Position numbers and translations under genes: made by a program | Shown here: positions 23,867 through 32,846 of the stretch, piece after piece | Layout of the letters: every line of letters begins with the position of its first letter | How positions within the stretch are numbered: position 1 is the first letter of the stretch | The notes under the pieces: model-generated | Told to the model about the DNA's origin: nothing | What the model saw: the letters and a program-made list of their open reading frames with translations, nothing else | The model's database searches: none | DNA from: Streptomyces antnestii | Lineage (GTDB): Bacteria; Actinomycetota; Actinomycetes; Streptomycetales; Streptomycetaceae | Direction of reading: 5' to 3' | DNA: 64,000 bases | NCBI RefSeq assembly: GCF_004005495.1 | Contig: NZ_RZYA01000008.1 | Location: 62,001 to 126,000 of the forward strand

Positions 23867-24541
23867 ATGGCAAAACGGCATGATGGAGGCGTGAGTGCGA
23901 ACTCGGGATCGATGGGAAAGCTGCGCCGGATGCCGGTGCAGCAGCGCAGTGCCGAGCGGTTCGGGCGGATTCTGGACGCCTGCGCGGGGCTCCTGGACGA
24001 GACCGGTTACCCCGGTCTGACGACGAAGGAGGTCGCGCGCCGGGCGGGCGTGCCGATCGGCACCTTCTACCAGTTCTTCGCCGGCAAGGAGAGCCTGATC
24101 GCCGCGCTCGCGGCGCGGAATCTCGACCTCTATCTCGAGCGGCTCGAACGGCGGTTCGCGGCCGAGTCGCCCGACAGCGTGGCCGGGGCGGTCGATCTCA
24201 CGGTCGACGAATTCGTCGCGATGAAGCGGTCCGTGCCCGGATTCGGGGTGGTGGACTTCGGTGCGGGTGGCCGCGCGGACGTCGGTCTCGCCGGAGTCGC
24301 CCATGTCCTCGACGCCTCGGTCGACAACAACACCGCCGTCACCGAGCGGCTGCGCGCCGCGGCCGGTGGCCTGCTCGGGGGCGAGGACCGGCCGGACCTC
24401 GACGTGGCCGGACGGGTGGCCCTTGAATGCGCCGACGCCGTGCTCAAGCTGGCGTTCGGCAACGACCCCGACGGCGATCCCGTGCTGATCACCGAGTGCA
24501 AGCGCGTCCTGCGCTGCTACCTGGAGGACCGGTTCGGCTGA
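23867..24541 (+). CDS. TetR-family transcriptional regulator of the GH1 gene
   Basis: 224 residues from ATG 23867; GTG 23891 or ATG 23912 are alternatives, and no start has an ideal ribosome site. The N-terminal HTH is clear: RFGRILDACAGLLDETGYPG then TKEVARRAGVPIGTFYQFF and the K-E-S-L helix. The C-terminal domain is a variable helical ligand pocket. It is divergent from the beta-glucosidase gene with a palindromic element between. The proposed role is local repressor released by a beta-glucoside or its product (inference). Confidence 0.85.
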   Translation: MAKRHDGGVSANSGSMGKLRRMPVQQRSAERFGRILDACAGLLDETGYPGLTTKEVARRAGVPIGTFYQFFAGKESLIAALAARNLDLYLERLERRFAAESPDSVAGAVDLTVDEFVAMKRSVPGFGVVDFGAGGRADVGLAGVAHVLDASVDNNTAVTERLRAAAGGLLGGEDRPDLDVAGRVALECADAVLKLAFGNDPDGDPVLITECKRVLRCYLEDRFG

Positions 24542-24634
24542 GCCGGTCGACGGTGGCCCGCCGCGGACATGGGCAGACCTGAGGGACCACGACCCTGTGC
24601 CACCACGGCTCCCGCACACGACTCCCCTAAACGT

Positions 24635-24647
24635 GAGTAGTCCTCAT
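24635..24647. promoter_or_regulatory. TGAG-N5-CTCA element, copy C
   Basis: TGAGTAGTCCTCA within GTGAGTAGTCCTCATGT. It lies downstream of the TetR gene and downstream of the small minus-strand gene, with no convincing gene starting beside it. It may be left over from a lost target gene. Confidence 0.5.
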
Positions 24648-24724
24648 GTTTTGCGCGATCGTATCGGCACGACACCTCGCTCTGCCAGGTCCGGGCAGGG
24701 GTGACCTCGGGGCGACCGACCCCC

Positions 24725-24997
24725 TCAGCGCGGCCACGTCCCCTCCCGGCCGCCGGCCTGCTCGCCGGGGAACGCGTCCGCCTGGCCGCCGTCGACCGGG
24801 TGCCGGCGCGGGGTCAGTGCCGCCGAGAACGCGGTGAACAGTGACACGCGGGCCTCGTCGGTGCGGGTTCCGCGCAGCGACCATGTGAAGCCGACGAAGA
24901 GCAACAGTTGCCTCAGCAGCGCCGGGACCGTGAACGCGACGAGGGCCAGGATGCCGACCGGCGTCGAACCGTCCGGCCATTGAGGGACGAAGGGCAT
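24725..24997 (-). CDS. Small membrane protein, hypothetical
   Basis: 90 residues. A GGGAGG ribosome site stands before the ATG at 24997. One to two hydrophobic helices occupy residues about 12-42 (VGILALVAFTVPALLRQLL and LFVGFTWSLRG), followed by a polar tail rich in Gly, Arg and Pro. No family recognised. The good start site and hydrophobic profile favour a real gene over a chance frame. Confidence 0.5.
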   Translation of the reverse strand: MPFVPQWPDGSTPVGILALVAFTVPALLRQLLLFVGFTWSLRGTRTDEARVSLFTAFSAALTPRRHPVDGGQADAFPGEQAGGREGTWPR

Positions 24998-25098
24998 GAA
25001 GGACCTCCCGGGACCACGTCGGTTTCAGACCAGGTGACTGCTCCGAGTGCACCCCGATACGGTGATCCACCGTCAATTCCCGGACGCCTGGCCGGAGT

Positions 25099-25204
25099 TC
25101 CTGGACATCGGTTGAAGGTGCTCAGACGTCCGGGAAGGATGGCGAGGGTGTTCTGGACGTCCCTGGACAGTGCCGGACTCGCTCGCACATCCTGGACGCC
25201 GGTT
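25099..25204. promoter_or_regulatory. Repeated CTGGAC elements upstream of the S74-domain gene
   Basis: Two near-identical 15-mers, TCCTGGACATCGGTT (25099-25113) and TCCTGGACGCCGGTT (25190-25204), flank two further CTGGAC copies at 25153 and 25163, which are 10 bp apart. All lie within 135 bp of the GTG start at 25231. Four copies of one core in a short promoter suggest cooperative, possibly autogenous, regulation. Confidence 0.5.
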
Positions 25205-25230
25205 CCGAACGGCACCGTGGAGAGGACGCT

Positions 25231-27378
25231 GTGGAGACGTGGCGGCAGTTCAGGTCGGCGCTGGTCGGGCTCATGCGGGACGGGGGTGTCACACCGGGGC
25301 AGATGGTGAAGGCCGCCGCGGTCCCGCCCCGTGCGCCCGCCGGCAGGGACGTACCGTCCTTCCCGGCCATCAGACGTTCCACCCTCTACGGCTATCTGAA
25401 GGAGAACGACGAACGGGTCGGCAACGGGGACTGGCAGGTCATCGACAACCTTCTGCGGTGCATCGCCTTCGTGGCCGAGGCCAACGGCAGAAGGCTCACC
25501 ATCGACTACGGCTCCTGGCAGAGTGCCTGGCAGCGCTTGGTGGACCAGAAGGCGGCCCGGCGGCCGAGCATCCCCGCCGGCTGTTGGATCGGCAGCTGGG
25601 ACGGCCAGGCGGACGCCGTCCTCGCGCAGTCCTCGGCGCAGGAGTTCACCGACTGGCCCCCGGGGCAGAGCCGACTCGACCTTCTGTCGCAAGCGGTGGC
25701 GCGCCTCGGCTCGGCCTACGAACCCCAGCTGGCGAAGGAGGCCGCCCAGCGGCTTGTCGACGGCGCGACGGCGGAGTTGGGCGAGGCCAGCGCCAAAACG
25801 CTTGCGGCCCGGCACGCGCTCGCCTTCTGGACCGGACACTCCGGATCGGTGCGGGACGCGCTGTCCCTGACGTCGAGCCTGCGCGCCGACTGCCGGGCGC
25901 ATCTGGGTGACGACCACGTCCTCAGCCGACTGGCCGCCCTCCGGGAAGCGCTGTGGACCGGCTACACCGGTCGCTGGCACGAAGCCAACCGGCTCTACGT
26001 CGAAGCGGCCCGCACGGAGGCGAACCGCGCGGACCGGGACCCGGGCACCTGGCTCCTCGCACGCTGGGGCATGGCGCGCTCCGGCGGGCGCAAGGGCAAC
26101 TGGACACACGCATACGTCGAGTTGGGCGAACTGCTGCCGTCCGTGACCGAGCACTTCGGGCCCGACCATCCGGCCTCGCTCGACGCGGGACACGCCTACG
26201 CCTGGTCCGCCGGGCGCGCCGGAAGGTCCCAGGAGGCATCCGCTCTACTGGCGGGGCTCGCGGACCAGGCCGACAGCGTCCTGGGTCCCGCTCATCCCGC
26301 CAGTCTGCGTCTTCGTATTTCCCTGGCCCACTGGACCCGTGTCGCCGGCGAGGTCGACCGGTCGCTGCCGATGGCCGCCGCCATCAACAGGCAGTGCGAG
26401 ATGCTGTTGGGCCGGGACCATCACCTGACCATCCACGCGGCCGAGGTCGAAGCGCTCTGTCTCCTGGAGTCCGACCAGGACACGGCACTCACCGCCCTCT
26501 CCGACGTCGCAGCGCGCACAGAGCTGAGCTTCGGGGTCACGCACCCCCAGACACTGCAGGCGGCGTCCAACCACGCGGCAGCCCGGGCCGTCATCGAGGG
26601 ACCGGAGCCTGTCCTCCCAGTCTTCAAGGATCTCGCCCAACGGATGAGCCAAGCCCTCGGGGACGAGCATCCCGACACGCTCCGGATCCGCATGAACGTC
26701 GTCGTCGCCACCCTGGACACGAAGGGTGCCCGGGCAGCCCAGCGGCTCTGCGAGCAGACCGTCGCCTCGCTCCGGAGGGTGCTGGGCGACGACCACCCCG
26801 AGACTCTCGCGGGGAGGGAACTCCTGGCGACCATCGCGACGTGGACGCGGCCGGCCTCGACGCCGAAAAAACAGCGCCCGGAACCATCATCGTGGTCCGA
26901 CTCGGGATACTCCAGCAGTTCCGACCCCGGCGGAGGCTCGGCGAGCGATCGAGCCCTCAAATGCCGGATCACCCCGGTCAGTTGGCCCTCCGGGCCGGAG
27001 ACGACACTCCATGTCCCGATTCCGCCGGGCGACGACCCGAACCCAACGCTCACCCAGCCGGACGGATTCGCCATCCTCCAGGCAATCGCCTCCATGCCGG
27101 TCAGCAGGTGGAGCTACCGGGGCGAGGAGCACGTCCAGCACCTCGGCCCGATGGCACAGGACTGGCACGCCGCATTCGGCCTGGGTCCGGACGATCGCTC
27201 CATCCACCTCGTCGACGTGAACGGCGTTTCCATGGTCGCGGTGCAGGCCCTGTACCGCATGGTGCAGGGCCTGCAGTCCGAAGTGAGCGAACTCCGGGCG
27301 CGGTTCAACCATGCTGCGCCCGCCGAGACGGATCGCGATCTCCCGGCCGATTCCCCGCCCGGCGCCCCGCATCCGTGA
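25231..27378 (+). CDS. HTH-like/TPR protein with C-terminal self-cleaving peptidase S74 (intramolecular chaperone) domain
   Basis: 715 residues from GTG 25231 with GGAGAGG upstream. Residues about 1-100 resemble the degenerate helix-turn-helix modules of actinobacterial regulators (STLYGYLKENDERVGNGDW). Residues about 190-550 are TPR-like repeats with the F/L-G-x-x-H-P-x-T/S-L pattern (FGPDHPASLDAG, LGDEHPDTLRIR, LGDDHPETLAGR). After a Ser/Gly-rich linker comes a peptidase S74 domain. SDRALK (S572, K577) fits the Ser/Lys self-cleavage dyad of phage tailspike chaperones, followed by RWSYRGEEHVQHLGPMAQDW and LVDVNGVSMVAVQALY, then a coiled coil. The prediction is trimerisation and autocleavage just before S572. 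No membrane helix. This layout recalls eukaryotic MYRF, where a DNA-binding part is freed by such a domain. The HTH call is weaker than the S74 call. Confidence 0.82.
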   Translation: METWRQFRSALVGLMRDGGVTPGQMVKAAAVPPRAPAGRDVPSFPAIRRSTLYGYLKENDERVGNGDWQVIDNLLRCIAFVAEANGRRLTIDYGSWQSAWQRLVDQKAARRPSIPAGCWIGSWDGQADAVLAQSSAQEFTDWPPGQSRLDLLSQAVARLGSAYEPQLAKEAAQRLVDGATAELGEASAKTLAARHALAFWTGHSGSVRDALSLTSSLRADCRAHLGDDHVLSRLAALREALWTGYTGRWHEANRLYVEAARTEANRADRDPGTWLLARWGMARSGGRKGNWTHAYVELGELLPSVTEHFGPDHPASLDAGHAYAWSAGRAGRSQEASALLAGLADQADSVLGPAHPASLRLRISLAHWTRVAGEVDRSLPMAAAINRQCEMLLGRDHHLTIHAAEVEALCLLESDQDTALTALSDVAARTELSFGVTHPQTLQAASNHAAARAVIEGPEPVLPVFKDLAQRMSQALGDEHPDTLRIRMNVVVATLDTKGARAAQRLCEQTVASLRRVLGDDHPETLAGRELLATIATWTRPASTPKKQRPEPSSWSDSGYSSSSDPGGGSASDRALKCRITPVSWPSGPETTLHVPIPPGDDPNPTLTQPDGFAILQAIASMPVSRWSYRGEEHVQHLGPMAQDWHAAFGLGPDDRSIHLVDVNGVSMVAVQALYRMVQGLQSEVSELRARFNHAAPAETDRDLPADSPPGAPHP

Positions 27379-27440
27379 TCAGTACGACGTCGGACACGGC
27401 GTCCCCTTGGACGTCGGTTCTGACTGCTCGGCGCGCCGCG

Positions 27441-28904
27441 TCAGGCCACCGCCTCCGCGACCAGATCGTCCTGCGGCTGCTCGGTACGCCGTGCCGGCGA
27501 CAGGGCGAGCGCCAGCAGCAGGCCTGCGAGGGAGGCGCCGGCGGCCACCAGGAAGCCGACCCGGATGCCGCCGTCGGTGTAGAAGACGAAGCCGTGCGCG
27601 ACAGTCGCGATGTGTGAGTTGAGGACGGTGAACGCGACGACCGGCAGGATCGCGGGGACCACGCCCTGGAACACCTGGACCATGCTCGACATCGAGGCTT
27701 GCAGGTCACGGGGAACCGCATCGATGACCAGGTTCGGGACGGCGGCGTAGGCCATCCCCAGGCCCAGGCCCTCGATGAGTGCCCAGGTGATGAGCGGAGC
27801 CTTCGCGTCGTGCGACACGGCGGTCAGCACGGCGCCGGCCGTCAGCAGCAACTGACCTGCGACCATCAGGAGTCCGGGCCGTATACGGCGGACCGTCAGG
27901 CCCACGACGAGCCCGCCGACGACCGCGCCGATCCCGACCGGGGCCTGGAAGAGCGCGAACCCCTTGGCGTCGACGCCGAAGCCGTAACCCAGCCCAAGGA
28001 CGGCCGGCGTCATGCACATCATCGGCAGCAGCGTGGTGAAGACAGCGGTGCTCCCGGTCGACAGACCCGCCGTCAGTGCGGTGAGGATCACCGGACGCCG
28101 CTTGAAGAACCGCAGGTCGATCAGTGGTTCGCGGCCGGCGAGGGCCTGCCCGGCCCATACGGCGAGCAGCACCGCGCCACCCGCGAGGCAACCGAGCGTC
28201 CGCCCCGCGCCCCATCCCCAGGTCGGACCGAAGCTGACGCCGACCAGGAGGCCGGCGAGACCGGTCCCGAGCAGCAGCGCACCGAGGAAGTCGAGCCGCG
28301 AGTGGGCTCGGACCGAACTCTCCTCGGTCGTCACGACGATGAGCACCAGCAGGACGGCCAGGCAGATCACAAAGAACCAGAAGACGCCGCTGTACCCCCA
28401 ACTGCCCAGCAGCCAGCCCGTGAGCCACGGCGACGGAATCGCGATCAGGCCCATTCCGCTGGTCACGATGGAGACCGACATCGCCAGCGTGCGCGGCGGA
28501 TACACATCGCGCATCAGCGAGTACGACAGGAACATGCACGGGACCAGGAGACCCTGCAGAGCCCGGCCCGCGATGAGGACGCCGTAGCTCGGTGCGACGG
28601 CGGAGAGCAGCGCGCCGAGGGCGGCCCCGGCGACCGCGACGAGCAGCAGTCTGCGCTTGCCGTACATGTCGGCGAGTTTGCCGAGCAGTGGGCTGAGCAC
28701 CGCCCCGGCGAGGAGGAAGGCGGTGAGCAGCCATGCCCCCTGGGTGGTCCGGAAGTGAGCGCTGATCTGCGGTAGGGCCGTCGAGATCATCTGGTAGTTG
28801 ACGGCGAGGAGTTCCAGGACTCCGACCATCGAGACGAGGGAGAGTACGAGGCGGAGCGACCAGCCTTCGTTCTGTCGTGCCACGTCAGTGGATTGACTGC
28901 TCAT
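27441..28904 (-). CDS. MFS transporter, DHA2-type (14-helix) exporter family
   Basis: 487 residues from ATG 28904 (MSSQSTDVARQNEGW), with AAAGG upstream; the frame extends further but without conserved sequence. About 14 hydrophobic segments are visible, with the loop motif LGKLADMYGKRRLLL after helix 2 and GRALQGLLVPCMFL in helix 4. These are typical of H+-coupled drug or metabolite efflux. It is divergent from the flavoprotein dehydrogenase at 29165; the shared region contains the perfect palindrome CAAACGTTTG. No regulator is adjacent. Confidence 0.88.
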   Translation of the reverse strand: MSSQSTDVARQNEGWSLRLVLSLVSMVGVLELLAVNYQMISTALPQISAHFRTTQGAWLLTAFLLAGAVLSPLLGKLADMYGKRRLLLVAVAGAALGALLSAVAPSYGVLIAGRALQGLLVPCMFLSYSLMRDVYPPRTLAMSVSIVTSGMGLIAIPSPWLTGWLLGSWGYSGVFWFFVICLAVLLVLIVVTTEESSVRAHSRLDFLGALLLGTGLAGLLVGVSFGPTWGWGAGRTLGCLAGGAVLLAVWAGQALAGREPLIDLRFFKRRPVILTALTAGLSTGSTAVFTTLLPMMCMTPAVLGLGYGFGVDAKGFALFQAPVGIGAVVGGLVVGLTVRRIRPGLLMVAGQLLLTAGAVLTAVSHDAKAPLITWALIEGLGLGMAYAAVPNLVIDAVPRDLQASMSSMVQVFQGVVPAILPVVAFTVLNSHIATVAHGFVFYTDGGIRVGFLVAAGASLAGLLLALALSPARRTEQPQDDLVAEAVA

Positions 28905-28986
28905 CGGGCAGACCTTTCGGCGAGCGGTGAGAGACAGGGGGTGGCCACAGTGGTCGGGATGGGACGCGCCGACGCGCTCGACCGAC

Positions 28987-28996
28987 CAAACGTTTG
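28987..28996. promoter_or_regulatory. Palindrome CAAACGTTTG in MFS/flavoprotein divergent promoter
   Basis: A perfect 10-bp palindrome lying 83 bp from the MFS start and 169 bp from the flavoprotein start. It is of the type often bound by TetR-family repressors; none is encoded next to it. Confidence 0.45.
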
Positions 28997-29164
28997 CTTG
29001 ATGAGGGAACGTAAGGTTCCGGCCACAGGGCGTCAATCCGCCGGGAACGCTCCTTTCGCTCCGCGAGTGGCGTTTTCCCGGCTACCGGGAGATCCGGCGT
29101 GTGTCGCCCGGCACGGCCGCCCTACGGTCCTGCTCTCATCCGCCGACGGCAAGGGGACGACGAC

Positions 29165-30634
29165 ATGAGTGCCACCGGTACGGTCCGCCCGTGCGCAGCA
29201 AGGGACATCGGGACCTGGGACCTCACCGCGGACGTGGTGGTCGCCGGGTACGGCGTGGCGGGAGCCGCGGCCGCAGTGGAGGCCGCGACGGAGGGGGCCG
29301 AGGTGCTGGTCCTGGAGCGGGCCGGCGGCTGGGGCGGCGCCGCCGCCCTGGCCGGCGGCTTCATCTACCTGGGCGGCGGCACCGCCCTGCAGAAGGCCTG
29401 CGGGTTCGACGATTCACCCGAGGCGATGTCCGCGTTCCTGATGGCGGCGATGGGCCCCGGGGCCGACGCGGCGAAGATATCCGCCTACTGCGAGGGCAGC
29501 GTCGCGCATTTCGACTGGCTGGTCGAGTGCGGCGTGCCGTTCAAGCCGGTCTTCTACGGCGAGCCCGCGTGGGAGCCCGCCGCCGACGAGGGCCTGATGT
29601 ACTCCGGCGGCGAGAACGCCCACCCGTTCGACGAGATCGCCCAGCCCGCCCCGCGCGGCCACCTCCCGCAGATGAGCGACAAGCGCACCGGCGAGCGCGG
29701 CGGCGGGTACATGCTGATGAAGCCACTGGTGGAGACAGCCGAGCGACTCGGCGTCAAAGCTCGCTACGACACCAGGGTCGAGCAGCTGGTGGTGGAACAG
29801 GACGGCCGCGTGTGCGGCGTCGTCGCCCGTACTTACGGGCAGCGGGTCACGGTCCGGGCCCGGCGCGGCGTGGTGCTCGCCTCTGGCAGCTTCACCTACA
29901 ACGAGGACATGCTGGCGGCCCACGCCCCACTGCTCCTTGACCGCCCCGGCTCGGCGGTGGAGGAGCACGACGGGCTCGCGGTCCGACTGGCGCAGGCGCT
30001 CGGCGCCGGGATCGCGCACATGGACGCCTGCGAGGTCGCCATCCACATGGACCCGCAGTACCTGATCCGCGGGATCGTGGTCAACGACCGCGGCCAGCGG
30101 TTCATCAACGAGGACACCTACCCCGGCCGGATCGGCCAGGCCGCCCTGTACAAGCAGGAGAACCAGACCTTCCTGGTCCTCGACGAGGAAGGCTTCGAGC
30201 AGGCCCGCAAGGCCTCCGCCGCGCCGGAGATCCTGCAACTGCAGCCTAAATGGGTGTGCGAGTCGGCGGCGGAGCTTGCGAGCGAGATGGGGCTGCCGCC
30301 CGGCGCCCTTGAGGCGACGCTGGAGGTCTACAACCGGCACGCCGAAGGGGGCCAGGACCCGCTGCTGCACAAGGCCTCGCGCTGGGTGCGGCCGCTGCGC
30401 GGCCCGTTGGGTGCCGTGGACCTGCGAGGGATGACCTCGGGCTTCGCCCTCGGCGGACTCACCACCAGTACGGACTCCGAGGTACTGCATGTGAACGGGG
30501 AGCCGATCCCCGGCCTGTTCGCAGCGGGGCGGGCGACCGCGGGCATCGCCGCCTGGGGCTATGCCAGTGGCGCCTCGCTCGGCGACGGCAGCTTCTTCGG
30601 CCGCCGAGCAGGACGCAGCGCCGCGCGAGCGTGA
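29165..30634 (+). CDS. FAD-dependent dehydrogenase (fumarate reductase/3-ketosteroid dehydrogenase family)
   Basis: 489 residues from ATG 29165 (MSATGTVRPCAARD), with AAGGGG upstream. The N-terminal dinucleotide fold is DVVVAGYGVAGAAAAVEAA with LVLERAGGWGGAAALAGGFIYLGGG. The C-terminal FAD-binding part is GLFAAGRATAGIAAWGYASGASLGD. This matches the soluble flavoproteins related to fumarate reductase and 3-ketosteroid-delta1-dehydrogenase, which insert or reduce C=C bonds next to a carbonyl. It lacks a signal peptide and haem motifs. The substrate is unknown. The divergent MFS pump and the MHS transporter beyond may handle its substrate or product. Confidence 0.85.
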   Translation: MSATGTVRPCAARDIGTWDLTADVVVAGYGVAGAAAAVEAATEGAEVLVLERAGGWGGAAALAGGFIYLGGGTALQKACGFDDSPEAMSAFLMAAMGPGADAAKISAYCEGSVAHFDWLVECGVPFKPVFYGEPAWEPAADEGLMYSGGENAHPFDEIAQPAPRGHLPQMSDKRTGERGGGYMLMKPLVETAERLGVKARYDTRVEQLVVEQDGRVCGVVARTYGQRVTVRARRGVVLASGSFTYNEDMLAAHAPLLLDRPGSAVEEHDGLAVRLAQALGAGIAHMDACEVAIHMDPQYLIRGIVVNDRGQRFINEDTYPGRIGQAALYKQENQTFLVLDEEGFEQARKASAAPEILQLQPKWVCESAAELASEMGLPPGALEATLEVYNRHAEGGQDPLLHKASRWVRPLRGPLGAVDLRGMTSGFALGGLTTSTDSEVLHVNGEPIPGLFAAGRATAGIAAWGYASGASLGDGSFFGRRAGRSAARA

Positions 30635-30766
30635 CACGTCGCTCCGCACCGATCCGAACCCAGGGAATTCCACGCCCTGACCTCGGCAGCGCCACGCGGC
30701 GTTGCCGAGGCCAGGTCGGTGCATCAGCCGATCCGGACACGCCCCCGTTCGCAGGGCAGGTGTTGG

Positions 30767-32110
30767 TCAGGTTCCGGTCTGCTCCCTCTGCGCCGCCTGC
30801 CGCTCCTGGTTCCGCGGCTCCGGATCGGAACCCGTACGTCGCGGTATGAGCAGCAGCGCCACGAAGGAGAGCACACAGCAGCCCACGATGTAGACGCTGA
30901 TACCGATGCTCGATCCGGTGTCCTCAAGGATCGCCGCGGCGATCAGTGGTGCGGGGCCGCCCGCGATGACCGAGGCGAGCTGGTAGCCGAGGCCGGCGCC
31001 GCTGTAGCGGACGTTGGTGCCGAAGCCCTCCGCGATGAGCGCGGCCTGGGGGCCGTACTGCATGTCGTGGAAGGCCAGGGACAGCACGATCGCCAGCAGG
31101 ACCAGGCCCGCCGACCCGGTGTTCAGGAGCGCGAAGTACGGGAACGCGAAGGCGGCGACGCAGGCGATCCCGATGCCGTACATAAGGCGGCGGCCGATGC
31201 GGTCGGAGAGGTGGCCGAAGACGGGGATGGAGACGAGTCCGACGGCGGCCGCGACGAGCGTGTCGTCGAGGAGCTCGCCGCGCTCGAGGCCTAGGTGTTC
31301 CGTCCCGTAGGTGAGCACGAAGGTGATGAAGAGGTAGAACGGGGCCTGCTCGGAGAGGCGGACGAACGCCGAGGTGAGGACCTCGCGCCACTGGTGGCGC
31401 AGCACGTCCCAGGCCGGCATCCGCACGACAGCCTGGGCGCTCTTGACCGCCGCGAAGTCGGGGCTCTCCACGACCCGCAGGCGGACGTACAGGCCGACGG
31501 CGACGAGGACGGCGCTCGCCAGGAAGGGGATGCGCCAGGCCCAGCTCTCGAAGCCGTCGCCGGTGGCCGAGGTCATCCAGCGCACCATGCCGGTCGAGGC
31601 AAGGAGTCCGAGCGGCACACCCATCTGCGGCCAACTGGCCATCAGGCCACGGCGTTTCTTCGTCCCCCACTCCATGGCGAGCAGGACCGAGCCGCCCCAT
31701 TCGCCACCGACACCGATGCCCTGGACGACCCGGAGGACGACGAGCAGGACCGGCGCGGCGAGACCGATCGACCCGTACGTGGGCAGGCAGCCGATGAGGA
31801 CCGTGCTCACGCCCATCATGACGAGCGTGATGACGAGGGTGGACTTACGGCCGACCCGGTCGCCGAAGTGTCCGAAGATCGCGGCGCCGACGGGGCGGGC
31901 GGCGAAGCCGACGAACTGTGTGGCGAAGGAGGCGAGAACACCGGTGTACGCGGACTGGCCGGGGAAGAACAGATGCGGGAAGACGAGCGCCGCGGCCGTG
32001 CCGTAGAGGAAGAAGTCGTACCACTCGATGGCGGTGCCCACGGTGCTGGCGACGACGGCTCGGTTGCGGTGGCTGCGTGTGTCGGGCGAGGGTGCGGTGC
32101 TCGTGCCCAC
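30767..32110 (-). CDS. MHS-family MFS transporter (metabolite:H+ symporter)
   Basis: 447 residues from GTG 32110, chosen because AGGGG lies just upstream and the conserved part starts soon after (RAVVASTVGTAIEWYDFFLYG). Twelve hydrophobic segments, the MHS hallmark IEWYDFFLYG in helix 1, and FGHFGDRVGRKSTL in the 2-3 loop are visible. MHS carriers import organic acids such as ketoglutarate, citrate, shikimate or aromatic acids. It is convergent with the flavoprotein gene, suggesting but not proving that they share a substrate. Confidence 0.88.
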   Translation of the reverse strand: MGTSTAPSPDTRSHRNRAVVASTVGTAIEWYDFFLYGTAAALVFPHLFFPGQSAYTGVLASFATQFVGFAARPVGAAIFGHFGDRVGRKSTLVITLVMMGVSTVLIGCLPTYGSIGLAAPVLLVVLRVVQGIGVGGEWGGSVLLAMEWGTKKRRGLMASWPQMGVPLGLLASTGMVRWMTSATGDGFESWAWRIPFLASAVLVAVGLYVRLRVVESPDFAAVKSAQAVVRMPAWDVLRHQWREVLTSAFVRLSEQAPFYLFITFVLTYGTEHLGLERGELLDDTLVAAAVGLVSIPVFGHLSDRIGRRLMYGIGIACVAAFAFPYFALLNTGSAGLVLLAIVLSLAFHDMQYGPQAALIAEGFGTNVRYSGAGLGYQLASVIAGGPAPLIAAAILEDTGSSIGISVYIVGCCVLSFVALLLIPRRTGSDPEPRNQERQAAQREQTGT

Positions 32111-32345
32111 GGCAAATCCCCTGTCTTCGGCGGTTGGCCAGCATGGGGGGAGGCTGCCGTGAGGGTGCTCCTTGAACCTGGACATGTCAAGGAACCGGGG
32201 CTCCCCCTGGCCCCTCAAGGCGAAGACTGCACCGCGTTCACCGGGGTGCCGGTCGTCGAATTCACGATCAACCGGTGAACGGTACGGGCGTGCCCCCTGG
32301 TCCGAGGGGGTAGTTGGGCAGGGACCCGGGGGGGGGAGGGCTGTT

Positions 32346-32846
32346 GTGGCGCGGGTGGTGCTGGTGCACGGGGTGGCTCAGCAGTTCGAGGGGCCGGAGC
32401 TGTTGTCGTTGCGTCTGGGTGCCGCGCTCCGTGACGGGGTGAGGCTGGCCACCGGGACGGCTCTGCAGGCGGAGGCCGTGGCGTGCGCGTGCTACGGGTA
32501 CTTCTTCGTCGAGCCAGGGACGCTGTCGGGTGATCTCCCGGCGTGGAACGAGCGCGATGTGGAGCACGGACTGGAGGCCGAACTCCTCGACGCGTGGTGC
32601 CGCCGGGCGGTGGAGATCGACGACGCGGTGCCGCCTGCCGTCGAGGAGGGGACGCGAGGGCCGGCCGGGTACGCCGCGTCCCGGCTGCTGCTCTCCCGGT
32701 GGGTGCGTGAGCGGCTGAACGCTCTGACGGAGGCCCGGTTCTTCCAGCCGGTGTCGGAGCGGATGCTGATCGGCGAGCTGAAGCAGGCTGGACGGCGCCG
32801 TCGCCCGCTTCCAATGCCGCACCGTCCAACGCCTCGACGCCGGTGA
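32346..32846 (+). pseudogene. Truncated alpha/beta-hydrolase-like gene, 5' part of a chimeric pseudogene
   Basis: It opens with a good GGGGGAGGG ribosome site and GTG at 32346. The product ARVVLVHGVAQQFEG has the first-strand H-G oxyanion motif of actinobacterial hydrolase/peptidase-like proteins of 300 or more residues. Recognisable sequence runs to GELKQ at about 32787, before the nucleophile elbow would appear. The frame then passes into unrelated Arg/Pro-rich sequence and stops at 32846. The catalytic Ser/His region is missing, so the protein is very probably non-functional. Confidence 0.65.

Noticed and set aside
24646..24837. 63-codon plus-strand frame next to TGAG-N5-CTCA copy C
   Set aside because: Its ATG lies within the element, and the product is Pro/Arg/Gly-rich with no ribosome site. 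Overlaps the better supported small membrane protein on the other strand.
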